Assembly: GCA_020086605.1 (NCBI GenBank)
Contig: JACBWW010000004.1
Span: 14,916,932 to 14,980,931 of the forward strand
Length of the DNA: 64,000 nt
Reading direction: 5' to 3'
From: Lanius collurio
Taxonomy: Eukaryota > Chordata > Aves > Passeriformes > Laniidae
Under the pieces are notes generated by a model. It did not search any database and was not told the origin of the DNA. It saw nothing but the letters and a program-made list of their open reading frames with translations. This document shows, one piece after another, positions 36,078 to 47,400 of the stretch (within the stretch, counting starts at the first letter, position 1; the number at the start of each line of letters is the position of its first letter). The position numbers were made by a program, and so were the translations under genes.

Positions 36078-36125
36078 GGTGTGGCCTAATGGTAAGTCTG
36101 TGCCTTGTGGGCCTCAAGAGCTAAG
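36078..36125 (+). mobile_element. Possible tRNA-derived SINE head remnant
   Basis: The string ggtgtggcctaatggtaagt, followed by ctgtgccttgtgggcctcaagagct, resembles the tRNA-like head of sauropsid SINEs. A polymerase III A-box-like tggcctaatgg is visible. The B box is not recognisable and there is no tail. This is a short, diverged match, and chance similarity is quite possible. Confidence 0.2.
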
Positions 36126-36274
36126 TGACTTTTTCACCTCTTACTATATTTTTACAGCCCTGAAAAAGTAAGGGATTACTTCCTCCTTATTCCTTTGTTC
36201 CATGTTCCAGCCAGACTCTCCTCTTGGGGAAGTTTTTTGCCTCCCTGTGGTCCAGATTAAGACCATCTCACTGC

Positions 36275-36733
36275 TTCCAGCTCTCAGATCCTCAGCACAG
36301 GAAAGACATGGACCTCTTGGAGCAGGTCCAGCGCAGAGGTGGACAAAATAAGCAGAGGGCTTTCCTCTCCTATGAGAAAAGACTGAGAGAGTTGAGGTTC
36401 CTCACCCTGGGGAAAAGAAGGCTTCAGAGACATCTTATTGAAGACTTTCAGTTCCTAAAGGGAGCCTAAAAGAAAGCCAGGGACAAGTTTTTTAGCAGGG
36501 CCTGTTGAGGTAGGATAAGGCGTAATGGTTTAAACTAAAAAGGGGGCAGATTTAGACTAGCTATGAGGAACTACTTTTTTCTGATGAGGGTGGTGAAAAA
36601 CTGGCACAGATTGACAAGAGGTGATAGATGCCCCATCCTTGGCAACATTCTAGGTCATGTTGGGTAAGGCTATGGGCAGCCTGGTATAGAAGACTTCTAA
36701 AAGGTCCCTTCCAACCCAAAATATTCTATGTGG
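36275..36733 (+). mobile_element. CR1 LINE, 5'-truncated, with ORF2 C-terminal fossil
   Basis: A plus-strand CR1 copy. The open part at about 36290-36469 encodes RKDMDLLEQVQRRGGQNKQR, then AFLSYEKRLRELRFLTLGKR and RLQRHLIEDFQFLKGA. This is the typical end region of the CR1 ORF2 product with a small internal deletion/insertion relative to the usual RRATKMIRGLEHLSYE-like order. Downstream are the familiar CR1 3' parts: gatagatgccccatccttgg, then the tail aaaggtcccttccaacccaa and the attctatg octamer at about 36725-36732. The full-length endonuclease and reverse transcriptase are missing. It belongs to a different subfamily from the copy at 25.3 kb, judged by the longer 3' region. Confidence 0.93.
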
Positions 36734-39700
36734 AGCAGTTTACAGTCAGATTCTTTCTCCTAGTGGGATTAAAGAGCCTGATGTCTTCAGTCCACAGATA
36801 GTAGCTAGAGGGAAACTGTATCAAAGACTCTTGGTGAGAAGACTCAGTTGGACTAGTGATTTTTTTTTTTTTTTTTCCACTTCGTATGTTGCTGTTGGTT
36901 TTTTTTTTAACCCTGGCCACTACTATCTGGAAGCAGATCTGTGTCAGTTCCTAAGCTATGTTCCTCTGGCAACTTCTACAACAGTCTTATTGTCAATTAT
37001 ACTGTCTCCAAAAGAGTCAGACTTTTTGATGCTTTTCAGTACCAAAGTTCCAAATCATCCGGGATTTGGTTAATTTTAGCCTTTTGCAACAGTGAAAACA
37101 AATTGGTATTTTATTTAGACTTCTAAAGTTATAGAAAGCTAAATCACTGTGATGTTTTGATCACAAAAACCTTGAAGTTGCTGTTTCACGTTATGACTGT
37201 CTTCCCCTTACTTCATCCTCACAGTCAAACTACCTGTTGTACTTTTCACTTTTTAATACAGCAATCACTGAGGGGCACAAGCTGATGATTTCTCTTAAAA
37301 GGAACTGATATGGGATGAGGACAGAGGCAAAAGTGATGGCTATTTTTCCGAATGTTCTAGATTTACAGCTTATGTAAAAATGAAGTTGTGTGACTACACA
37401 GAAAAGCTCCTGACCTCTCTCCTCTTTCATGAGCATACAGTTTTTCCCAGAATTTCAGCGTATTACTCATAAAACACTTGAAAATCTAAACTAAAATTGG
37501 AAATAACAAATGTGAGCAGAACTGAGAAAAAAATCAGAGTGGCTGGAAAATTTAGGAATCAAAAGCTAAAGGGAAGTCTGATGAAACTTGAGGAAGAAAC
37601 TCCCATATTTACTCTGTACCTTTTCATTCTAGAAGATATTGGCTAGTAGTTCTGATATGCATCTTTGATTTTCTGAATACCCAAATTTGAGTATTCTTCT
37701 GACAGACCAAAAAAAGGGACAGTGGTGTTAAAGTTATTCCAATTTTTCCTCTTTTAGAGGTATGGCTCCCATTGGAAATCCAGAACTTCATTTTAAGTAC
37801 CTCTCTCTCTGAACATTAAATTTGGGGACCTGGATGCTCAGTATGGTCAAACACCAAACAGGGCAGCCATTCAAAGGTCAGTTCTTCTCTCATTTGATAT
37901 GAGAACTGTATCTCTGAGAATTCCTGTTGTGTTTCTGTAAGCATGCCTGAGAATACCCATCAAATTCAAACCCCAAAGTTATGCTTACCTCCTGAAGCCT
38001 GAATAGTCTTCCTTTCAATCCATCTCTTTCATTCATGACCAATGCACCTTTTATGCATAAAGAGAGCAACATCAGATGCCTCAGTAATTGAGAAGCAGAA
38101 TACTTAGGGAGTTCAGAGACTTGTGAAATTAAAGGGCAGTTGAATGGGGTTTTCAGCACTGCAAGCTTGAGCTTCATTGTAGGATCCTAAATTTTATTTT
38201 GATGCCTTAATCTTTTTCTGGACATTGATATCTGAAAAAGTAAATTTTACACTAAAACACTAAGCATAAAGTTAAAGCATTAAACACAAAATAATGGATA
38301 GAAAACAGATGCTATAAGGATGGCAGCACTAAATTTAGTAAACAGGGAAGGAACAGAAGTAACCATGATATCTTTATTTAAAATCAGTCCTGTCTGACTG
38401 ATTAATGTATTTCTTAGGTGAACTGAAAATAAGAAACGTATGCACCTAAAATACAAATTAATCAGCACTGCACCACTGTTCTCTATACCGTATTAATTAA
38501 TTATACCACATGACAGATGCAGATTTAATCACTCTGTCTGAAGGATTTGGGTACAGAGAGCAGTAGAGAAAAGCTGCATTTTACAAAATTTATGGATGTT
38601 CTGCAATCACTTAAACAGTTGAAAGATTTCATGAGATGCTTTTTCTGACATCTTGGGGAAAGTCTTCAGCAATAATTAGCAAAGTTTGTATGTGTAGTCA
38701 CTGATTTATTTCAATGAAGTGCTTTCAGTGGGTTTAATTAGGAGTTGTTGGTGTTACGACTGATAAGTTAAAAACTATGGTGAGATGCTTCATAAGATAG
38801 AAAGAGATCTTTGTCTAGATCTGTCAAAGCGACCCTAATTTGCTATAAAATTGATTTCATTCCAGAGTATAACAGGGAAAATAAAACTTTTCACAAAAAG
38901 CCACTTGAAAATCTTCAGGTTTTCCTATGCCTTTTACAAAGAACCTGAATTCCATACCATTACAAGTGTCTCCACCTGTGAAAAATGCTACACACTGAAA
39001 GGAATATTTCAAAATCTTTTTCTAGATCTGGATGGTAGCTCAGACCTTTTACCTTGTTCTCCTTCCATTCTTATCCCCTACTCTGTACCTAGGTTTTTCA
39101 TAGGAGGAGGAGTTCTAGGTTGAGGCAATAATTTACAATTTTTACAGCTTGATTCATTGTTTCTCATATATGCAACAAATCCATGATTATCTGATAATGA
39201 GTAGCACAGGAGTCATTTCCTGCCTTACAACGTGTTTAGTTCCATTCTTCCTGCTTCAGGAAATCAATTTTGTATCACTTGAACTCAAATTCTGATTTCT
39301 ATCCAAAAAGGATTTAGGAAACTTTTATCAAAGAAAACCTGTGATGGTGATGGACTCGCATTTAAATGTTTTCATTCTTTCCATTTGTGCCTTTAGAAAA
39401 TATCCTAAACAAAGGCATCTTAGAAAATCAGATACATTCAAGAACAATGAAAATTCCTAGCCTGTTTGTTCAAACCTTTTTCCTGGTCTCTGACTGGCTG
39501 AGACAGCTTCTCATTATACTACTGAGTAATGAGAGAGTCTTATATGAAAACAGATACTAAACTACCTTCTGAAGGTGGAGAGCTGCAATAAATTTCACAG
39601 AAGAGCTGAAAATGAACCCCTAATGATTCAGAATATATTCTCCCATATTAGGCTCTGTCTTTATTTGCTGCCACTGAATAGAGTCTGCAGCTGAAATGAA

Positions 39701-41085
39701 AAACAGGAATGTAGGAAAGAAAAGGACGCATATGCAGAAATTTTGCACTATAGAGCAAGGAGCTATTAGCTTCTTTCTCTGCTGTTTCAGTGATTGCATT
39801 GAGGATACAGTATTTAGCCCTGGACTGCCTAACACAAAGACATCAAAGAACAAAGAGAACCTAGGAAAAGATGAAAACTAAACATATAGAGAGACTGATT
39901 TAAGGATGATGATTGAACTAGTATTGGTGTTAGGATTCTTGGAACTCTTTTATTATATATCAATCACAGGCAAAAATACTCCAAAGAACATGCTGACAAG
40001 TCCTCCTTTTCCCCCATTTCTGACTTGACAAGCAGATCATGATTTTGTGGAATTAATTTGCTATTCAAACTTATTTCCAAGTTAAATATAATGGCTCATC
40101 CACAACTACTTATCTGTAAGGATTTGCTATTTGAAATTCCAGCTGTGCTGTTCAGATTTGATAGGCTACAGCAAACACATGGTGTGTGTTTGTTCCTAGG
40201 AGGATGCCTGTAACATCTCTGCTGGCAAGTTTGTCTATTAAAGTATTTTTAGAAAGCAGGCACAAAAGGGGCCATAACAGTGACAAAAGATTGTGTTCAG
40301 AAATGCAGAGCATGTTTTCAGGGGATACTTCTATTTCAGGACCCCATCTTCAAGAAAAAATGTCCCTTAGGTCAGAGAAGTGTCAGACAGCCGGCACACT
40401 AAGAACAGAAGGAGCTGAATGTTAACCTGCCAGTGGCAGAAAGGCCCATATGGCCATGATGAAAAGGGTATCAGGTACTGGTCATAGAGTTGTCAGCCAT
40501 ATGGCAACTGAAACTGATGAGAGACAGTACATAAGCATCAATAATAAACACTAAATGTGTTGGGATAAGGATTCCTTTACAGACTACAAATAAAAAATTA
40601 AATTAAGCAAAGCAAAACTAAATGAGACAGGAAGGGTGTAAACACTTGCTATGTATGGGGCTAAGGGATTAGCATTTTGAGGAAAGGTGTGCCATCTCTT
40701 CAGAAACTGAGAATGGACACACATATTGCAAGGAAATGCCCCTGTTTTATTAATTGTGAGACAGACAGACAAGAGATAATGAATTATGAATATACCAGAT
40801 TCACATTCAAGTATTCAGAAGAATCAATATTTACAGGTTTTGTTTTTAGGCTCCTTCTCTATTCTTGTTACAGAAAGAGTGAATTTTGCATGCAGGGAGT
40901 GTGTTTAAATAACTTGCAGCTCATTTCCATTTAGAATGTCTGTTTAAATACCAATTTGACCTCTGGCTGTCTTTGGTGTTGGATAATATGTGTAAAATTG
41001 TCACCAAGAATTGTGTATAAAGCACAAGAACATACTGAATTTTCTTAGCTTTTTTTTTTCACTTGATTGTTTTATTTTCTCCTTC
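36734..41085. other. Unique non-coding sequence, no gene recognised
   Basis: No coding region is supported. There is a T-run of 17 at 36860-36876. An exon-like segment at 37989-38119 (minus) is discussed in the findings. The part at about 38650-38780 (caataattagc, ggtttaattaggag) could be a conserved element. Confidence 0.5.
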
Positions 41086-41087
41086 AG

Positions 41088-41355
41088 GATGTCAAAGAGA
41101 GAGAGGATATGATATTGGCAACAAATCAATAAGGAAGAGAAGAATCAGTATATTTGCAGTAGAAGATGAGGGCAAGGAAAGCTGGGTGACTCATTTCATC
41201 ATGTAAAATATGCACTTTCTGATCACCCTCCTGGAACCAAGAATGCAATACTCTATTTAGTGCTCAGATACCATGCTGAAGAAGTAAATAGAGTCTTAAA
41301 TAGCTCAGATCTAAATGAAGGTTTGTTGAAAACCAAAGATTTACTACAAGCAAAG
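41088..41355 (+). pseudogene. Exon-like segment with a frame break, unidentified
   Basis: A near-consensus acceptor (ttgttttattttctccttcag) precedes 268 bases that end at a near-consensus donor (aag|gtgagg). Two protein-like frames tile it. The first, from the acceptor to TAA at 41204, includes KSIRKRRISIFAVEDEGKES. The second, from after TGA at 41167 to the donor, includes GDSFHHVKYALSDHPPGTKN and AILYLVLRYHAEEVNRVLNS. In the second frame G is far more common at codon position 1 than at positions 2 and 3, as in coding DNA. The two frames meet at about 41170-41203, so a single indel (mutation or assembly error) would explain the break. I do not recognise the protein. A chance decoy exon remains possible. 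Confidence 0.25.
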
Positions 41356-44300
41356 GTGAGGTGCTGTTTCTTTAATCACTATTTATAATAAAGGGTTTTT
41401 TCTTTAATATGGACTTCCCCTGAAATATTGGAAACCAGAACATAAAAGGAGGAATTTAGAAGTGATGATGTCCATGAATAACAAGTGAAATTTCTGTGAG
41501 CCATGTACCTCATGAAAAGTAAATAATTTTTTGGTTTCTTTTGGTTCATTTGAAGATTTTTTTTTTTTTTAATTCTCCTTTCAATAAATTCCTCTAGTTT
41601 TGGGTTGGGTTTTTTTTATGTAGGGCATATAAGATGGATTCATAAGCACCTTGCAGCATCATGGTAGACATGTAAAACTGTCTGTGCTGCCCAGAGCTGC
41701 ATACAGTATTGTGTAACATAGAAAACTTGTGTTAAGGTTCTAAACACTCCAAATGCAGTGCAGAACTCTCAGTCTTCACAATATTCCATTTAAAGTTTAG
41801 TTGAGACATAAAGGTTTTCCACAGGAACCAACACCTTCATTTAAAAGTAGAACTAAATTGCAAATTTTCCTATATGAGGCAAGTCATTAACCTTTGCCAA
41901 ATCATTACCTCAAGAGATAATTAACAGAGATCTCGCAGAAAATGTAACTAATAAAATAAGCTCTCAAAAATTAGTGTGAAGAACAAATGTGGTCTGCCTC
42001 CCAGCTAAGGGACTCATGTCCCTGGAGAAACTACATTTCTATGGACTTAAACGAAGGTCAGGTGAAGAAAGAGGATTATTTCAATCTACTAAACCCTCAA
42101 GTACTGGTCATCTTAAACTCAGTGGTGATGTTAGAGTAGAAATTTTATCTTGATATCAAATAAACTCTAGGTTAGATTAATTAGACTATAATTCAATGAA
42201 AAATAATAAAACTTTTCACTAATTATTCAGTAACTAACCTGAACTTGTCTGGTTACATAAAAAAATTAAAGGCTTAACATGGGAAGACAATGCCCCTGGC
42301 TTGTCTATTGACTTCATTGCTCACTTCATCTAATTTTCTCTTTTATTGGTCTATAAAATATGTACATAAATATTGAATTAATTTACAGGAGTATTGTGAA
42401 GATAAATACATGCTAGTAGAGTGCACCAGGTATAGCACACTTTAAATTGTCTCATCTCCTGGCAATTGCATGATCTTTATGAAGTTGCAGGAAAAATCAT
42501 TGTGATTTTATCACTTTGTGTAATCCTTCTTTACATTATTTATAAGAATCTAGTAATATGACACATTTTTTCATTATATAATCCCATAAATAATCAAATA
42601 AAGTATAAAATTATATGTGCATCAGAATCAAGCAAATTGAGTTGAATACTTACTACTGTCACAAAGGCTCAGGAAAGGAATTTTTTATAACAGATTATGA
42701 GATCTGGTTTCAGAGCAGTGTCACAATGGCCTTTTCCTCCCAATGAATTAACTCAAGGAATAGGGACTATGGTCTTGATAAAAAAAGACAGCCTCAGCAG
42801 CCTGTCTGTCTCATTTATTGTACACTTTTTGTTACTGCACCTGCCAGTTCCTGAGGGAAAAAATAAGTGGAAATGAGGCCATTCATACAAGATATGTCAA
42901 TACTTCTCAGTAATTCCTCATGCTCCTACTGGATCCTCTGAGGAGCATGATGAAACTTCTCCCATAGACCACCTACTTGATGAACCCCTTTCTTTCCTGT
43001 ATTTGGAGTCAGTCAGAGTGTAAGGTGACTGCACCCAGGGTATTAGCTGGGCATCTGGAGCCTCTCTTCTCAATACAGGGTGTGTAGGACACTGCTCTGT
43101 GCAGTGCTAGTGAGGCTAAAGGGAGCAACAGCCATCCTCCACATGGGCTCATGTCTCAGTGAACCCATGTCAATAGAGAACAGCCACAGCCAGGAATATG
43201 CTATGCATTTATAGGAAACCAGGACTGTGTTTTAGGATAATGTTAAGTGCTGAGGTCTCTGACATTTCTGGTTTAAGCAAATCATCTTTGGCAGTTATGA
43301 GCAAGACAATGTCTTGCACAATTAGAAACAGCAAACATCATTTGTAAAGCTGCACAATACATAATAAAACTTTGCTAATGACCTAAGCTTAAGAAACGTG
43401 TTCTCCACCTTTTCTGCCACTGACTCTTCCTTGATTAAGACCCTGGCACATGTTTTTTCTCCATTTTGTACATTGCTGCTTCAATGAGACAATGACATGG
43501 GCAATGTGACATTGATGTCAATGCGACATGAAGATATGGCCTTCTTTCCTCCATTTATTTCAACAGTGAAATCTATTTCTGTTTTCTGTCTTTTGTATTG
43601 TTGGGCCTCTTCACAAGTATATCTTAAAAAACCACATGGAAATGTGTGCTTTACTCCAAACCCTTCTTGCTAACAGAAAGCAGTGACCATGAAGTCACAG
43701 CTTTATTGAATCTGTTAAAAAAACATTTGTGTAATCAATAACTGCAGATCTTTCAAGCCCTTTAAACTGGGCCAAGTAGTTTTCTGTGAGTATTTTAGTA
43801 TTTGCTATAGCTACAATTCAGAAAAGTACCATAGTGTTTTGATAGATTTTTGAATTTGGGGTTATTCACACGTGAAAGGGGTTAAGCTGGGGATTATTGG
43901 ACTGCTGACTATCTAATTCTTCTGATAAGCTTCATAAGGTCTTTATTCCCAGACTGGATAAATACTTACATACTTCTGGATCAAAGACTTGCATTAAAAA
44001 ATTTAACATGAATTTTCCTCTAAAGCTTTTGCATGTAATAGGTTTTGCATGTAATACCCTAGTTCCTTCATGACATGAATCTTTAGGATATTCTCTGAAA
44101 GCCATGCAAGTAGGTGAGCATACAAAAAGTAAGTTCATTCAAAAACTGACTGAATACTAGCAGGAAATTCCTGTGATATTTTGCTGTTATGTATATGGTA
44201 GAAAAGGATGTAGTCAAGAAAAGTGTGGGGCAGAATAAAACTAAAATATCAAATGCTGGAGAGTCACATTGATGGATAGAAACAGAATGTCCTCAACTTA

Positions 44301-44700
44301 AAAAATAAACCTAATGGTCAGACAGGAGTTGCATAAGTATATTGAACTCCTAAAGTTAGAGCAGAAAAACTAAAGCAAATTTTAAAATCAAGATTTGTTC
44401 TCAAACATTTTAGCTGAAGTGGCCTCATAACACACTGAATTTGCAAGTGTTATGAATACATATGTTCCATATCTCGCCTCTCCCAATTTAAAGTGTCTCT
44501 CCCTTTTTTATTTGCCAAATTATTTTATTCTAGTCTCAGAATTTGATTCAATGCTACATCAACAGGTAATACATAATTAAGAGTGCAATCAATGTCAATA
44601 TTGAAATATATAAACTCATTAATGATAAAGAGCATCTAATGGTATGAATACGGAATTAGCAAGGAGATTGATAGGTTCAGTAGGATTTAAGAGATTATAA
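41356..44700. other. Unique non-coding sequence, no gene recognised
   Basis: AT-rich. It contains a T-run of 14 (41557-41570), a 10-bp-arm inverted repeat at 42918-42950 (tcatgctcct / aggagcatga, 13-base spacer) and a 16-base tandem duplication at about 44026-44057. An exon-like segment at 43970-44094 (minus) is in the findings. Confidence 0.5.
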
Positions 44701-44756
44701 TAATAGGAAAACAAGGCTGAAAGGAAACTCCAGGGGCTGGATATTCTGTCCACTAC
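44701..44756 (-). mobile_element. Ancient CR1-like 3'-end fragment
   Basis: The plus strand reads acaaggctgaaaggaaactc followed by caggggctggatattctgtccac. This is close to the reverse-complement tail of old sauropsid CR1 copies (agggctggaagggacctc, then aggggtcatctagtcca). The element body is decayed beyond recognition. Confidence 0.4.
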
Positions 44757-46685
44757 AACAGGAAGAATCTAGTCCTTGTCACTGTCTGGCCTCCATTGAA
44801 AAGATAATTTTCCCACACCACAAAATTTCATAAGAATTTTTAAATTAATTCCATATTGTCCTGAAGATCTTCAAAATTTTCTCCTGAAAGAAAAGCCAAG
44901 ATTTTCTAAGCTGATAAAGATATAATTTTAGTCATTTGTTCACTCTGTTTAATGATTAATTTGTATCAGACCTCCATCAAGTTGTCCTGTTTAGCTCAGG
45001 TTATCTCCCTCATTACTAAGCCATGATATTGAAGATGTTTGTCTCTTCTTTTTATATCTTTTCCACAGTGTAGAACATCTCCAATACAGTCATGTGTTTG
45101 AGTCTGAGTATAAAATAAACTGATGCTTTAGGCAGTCACTAAGTTTCAAAATGAATTAACTTATTGCTTGGAAACAAGTACCAATAAGGCTTGAACATGA
45201 TTTCTTTTTTCCTGCTGCCCACAAAAATTCACCCTGTCCTCAGGAACACTTTTCCAAATCTGTTATCCAGCCATCTAAGTTTCTAAGTGAAAATGCATGT
45301 TTTTACCAAAGAACATTTCTCTGATTCTAAAATTTCATAAAAAGCATCTTGAATTTCATTGCATCTATATGTTACAAGCTACCAGACTTGAACTATCTCT
45401 TCTCCAAATCATCAGAACCACTATCAACCCAGAAAAAGAACATCCCTGACTTTTTTAATTCAGCACCTTTTGATGGTAGTTTTCTATGTCATCTGTGGAG
45501 GTATATATTTTACTATTGTACTGTATTTTTTCTATTTCTAAGAAAATGTCAATTTTTAAAATTTTAAGGTACACAGAACTGTCTATCCATTTTAACTAAC
45601 CAGACCACCTCTGAGCTAGTGTTCTCAGGAATAAACAATCAAAGTAAGGTGGAAGTTATTCTCTCTATCTGGAAGAAAGTAGTGTAATCTTCAAAACAAC
45701 TGGGAAATGACCATACAAGATGTTTAAGATCAAAAATAAATAACACCACAGAGAGGGCTATGTTGAAAGTAAGCAGAATCAGAGAATCACAGAAGAGAAT
45801 ACTCTGAAGACAGCAGTGCACTTGTGCAGAGAAAGGCACAATGCACACACCAACCTAAAGAAAATCTCTACCCACCAAAGCCATGCTCTATCAAATAGAT
45901 TACTTCTTTGAAGAAACTTCTTGTTAGGTAGATATAATCATATCATAAGTTCTATACAATCCTATCTGGGAAGATATGTAGAAGGTCAAACTATAAGCTA
46001 TCCTGGAAGATCATAACATGAATCCCTTTTTCAAATTCTCTTTTCTCCTCTCCAAATTCTCATCTTCCTTTTCAGAATGCTCAGAAACAAATGTCTGCAC
46101 ACCCGCACATCAAACAGTGTCAGACTGTGCCTAAGCAAGAAATGCAAGATCCTACAATGCATTTCTCACCCCCACAACAAAGTATGTTCACCTTGTCCCC
46201 ATTTCATAGGACATCCAAAATGTAACCCACTTCCTTCAGTGCATTACACCCCACTCATCTGCAGATGAAATCAAACAACTGCTAATACACCAGAATAAAC
46301 TTGCTCAGAGCAGTAAGTCAGCAATACCCATTTACAAGGAGGATAATACTCTTCTCAAATCAATCATCTCATCTAGTCTCTCAGTCTCTGATCTTTCCAC
46401 ACAGAGTGGCAGCAGAAATGTGCAAAACACCCTCAGAAGACAAGACTATGAATAAAAAATCCATTACTACTAGTATACACATGCCATGGTTTCAAAGCAT
46501 GGCTTTAAGCCACCTACCTGGGTGCCTGTCCAGATGCAGGTGATACTGTACAAACTGATGGGAAAACTGAACTAGTTCAATTCTGACATTAGAGTGACAG
46601 GGTATCATGTTTATCATCTACAACAAATGTGAGATTTGTTCAAGCATAATATTCCTAAATTAACTGACCTGGACAGCTTTCAGTA
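44757..46685. other. Unique non-coding sequence, nothing recognised
   Basis: AT-rich with short chance frames only. No repeat or RNA gene was recognised. Confidence 0.5.
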
Positions 46686-46689
46686 CTCA

Positions 46690-47400
46690 AGACTTTTCAG
46701 TGAGCAGCAAGGACCAGATGCTGCACAAGGAAAGATGAGCCAGCAGTCAGATGTGATAATAAAGTATGTGGGAGCAGTGTCCTAAACAGCAAGAGGGCAG
46801 GGTGCAGAGCAGTGATTTCAGTTCTGAAGAGACAGTGATCAAGAGTGATCAGGGTCAGATACAGCACAGTGACCACCAAGCAAATCTGCAGCAGCAAGGC
46901 AGGTCCAAGTGATGCTGTGAAGATTTTTTGCCCTCTCTTTTATACCCCTTTTATATACCTTTTTACAGCTTTTGTATTCTTAGTGTTTTTTAGCCTACAT
47001 TCTCCAACTTATTGGTCAAGCTAGGGGACTAAACATCTTAGAAGCTTCGTAGGTAGGGGTCAGTGTGCCCCAGACCCCAAGGTCCTCTCCAGAACACATT
47101 CTGTAAACTAGGATAAAACCTTCCAGGGGAAGGTTCCTTGGGGAGGAGAGCTCACTCGAGCCTCTCATTGGGGAATTTTTGACAGATATGTTAATTAGTA
47201 AGACCTATAATGTTATACCAGATCTTTTGGGGGGTGTGCATTGTGGTGTGCATTTCGGGGCATTCCACCAGGACGTAGTGCACCTAAGGATGCTTAAATA
47301 CCAAGGTAAAATCCGTTTTTCCCCTTCTAACCATGTTTGACTCTTGGTTTTAACACCAAGAAAAGGCATCACAAGACCAAGCCAGGAAGCCAAACCAGAA
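46690..47400 (-). mobile_element. LTR of an endogenous retrovirus (probable solo LTR)
   Basis: On the minus strand a U3-like region of about 400 bases (from about 47400) contains gcactacgtcctggtggaat, then acatatctgtcaaaaattcc and ctcctccccaaggaacc. It leads to a CCAAT box (plus 47011-47015) and two TATA-like boxes (plus 46949-46957 and 46938-46944). An R/U5-like region with repeated ctgctg and tgatcac words follows. CCAAT-to-TATA spacing of about 60 bases is typical of retroviral promoters. I have the impression of a passerine LTR type, but this cannot be verified here. No gag, pol or env is adjacent. The ends are estimates. Confidence 0.55.
46938..47015 (-). promoter_or_regulatory. LTR core promoter: CCAAT and two TATA-like boxes
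   Basis: On the minus strand the order is CCAAT (47015-47011), tatataaaa (46957-46949), then tataaaa (46944-46938). Transcription would start about 25-30 bases beyond, near 46910, and run to lower coordinates. Confidence 0.5.
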
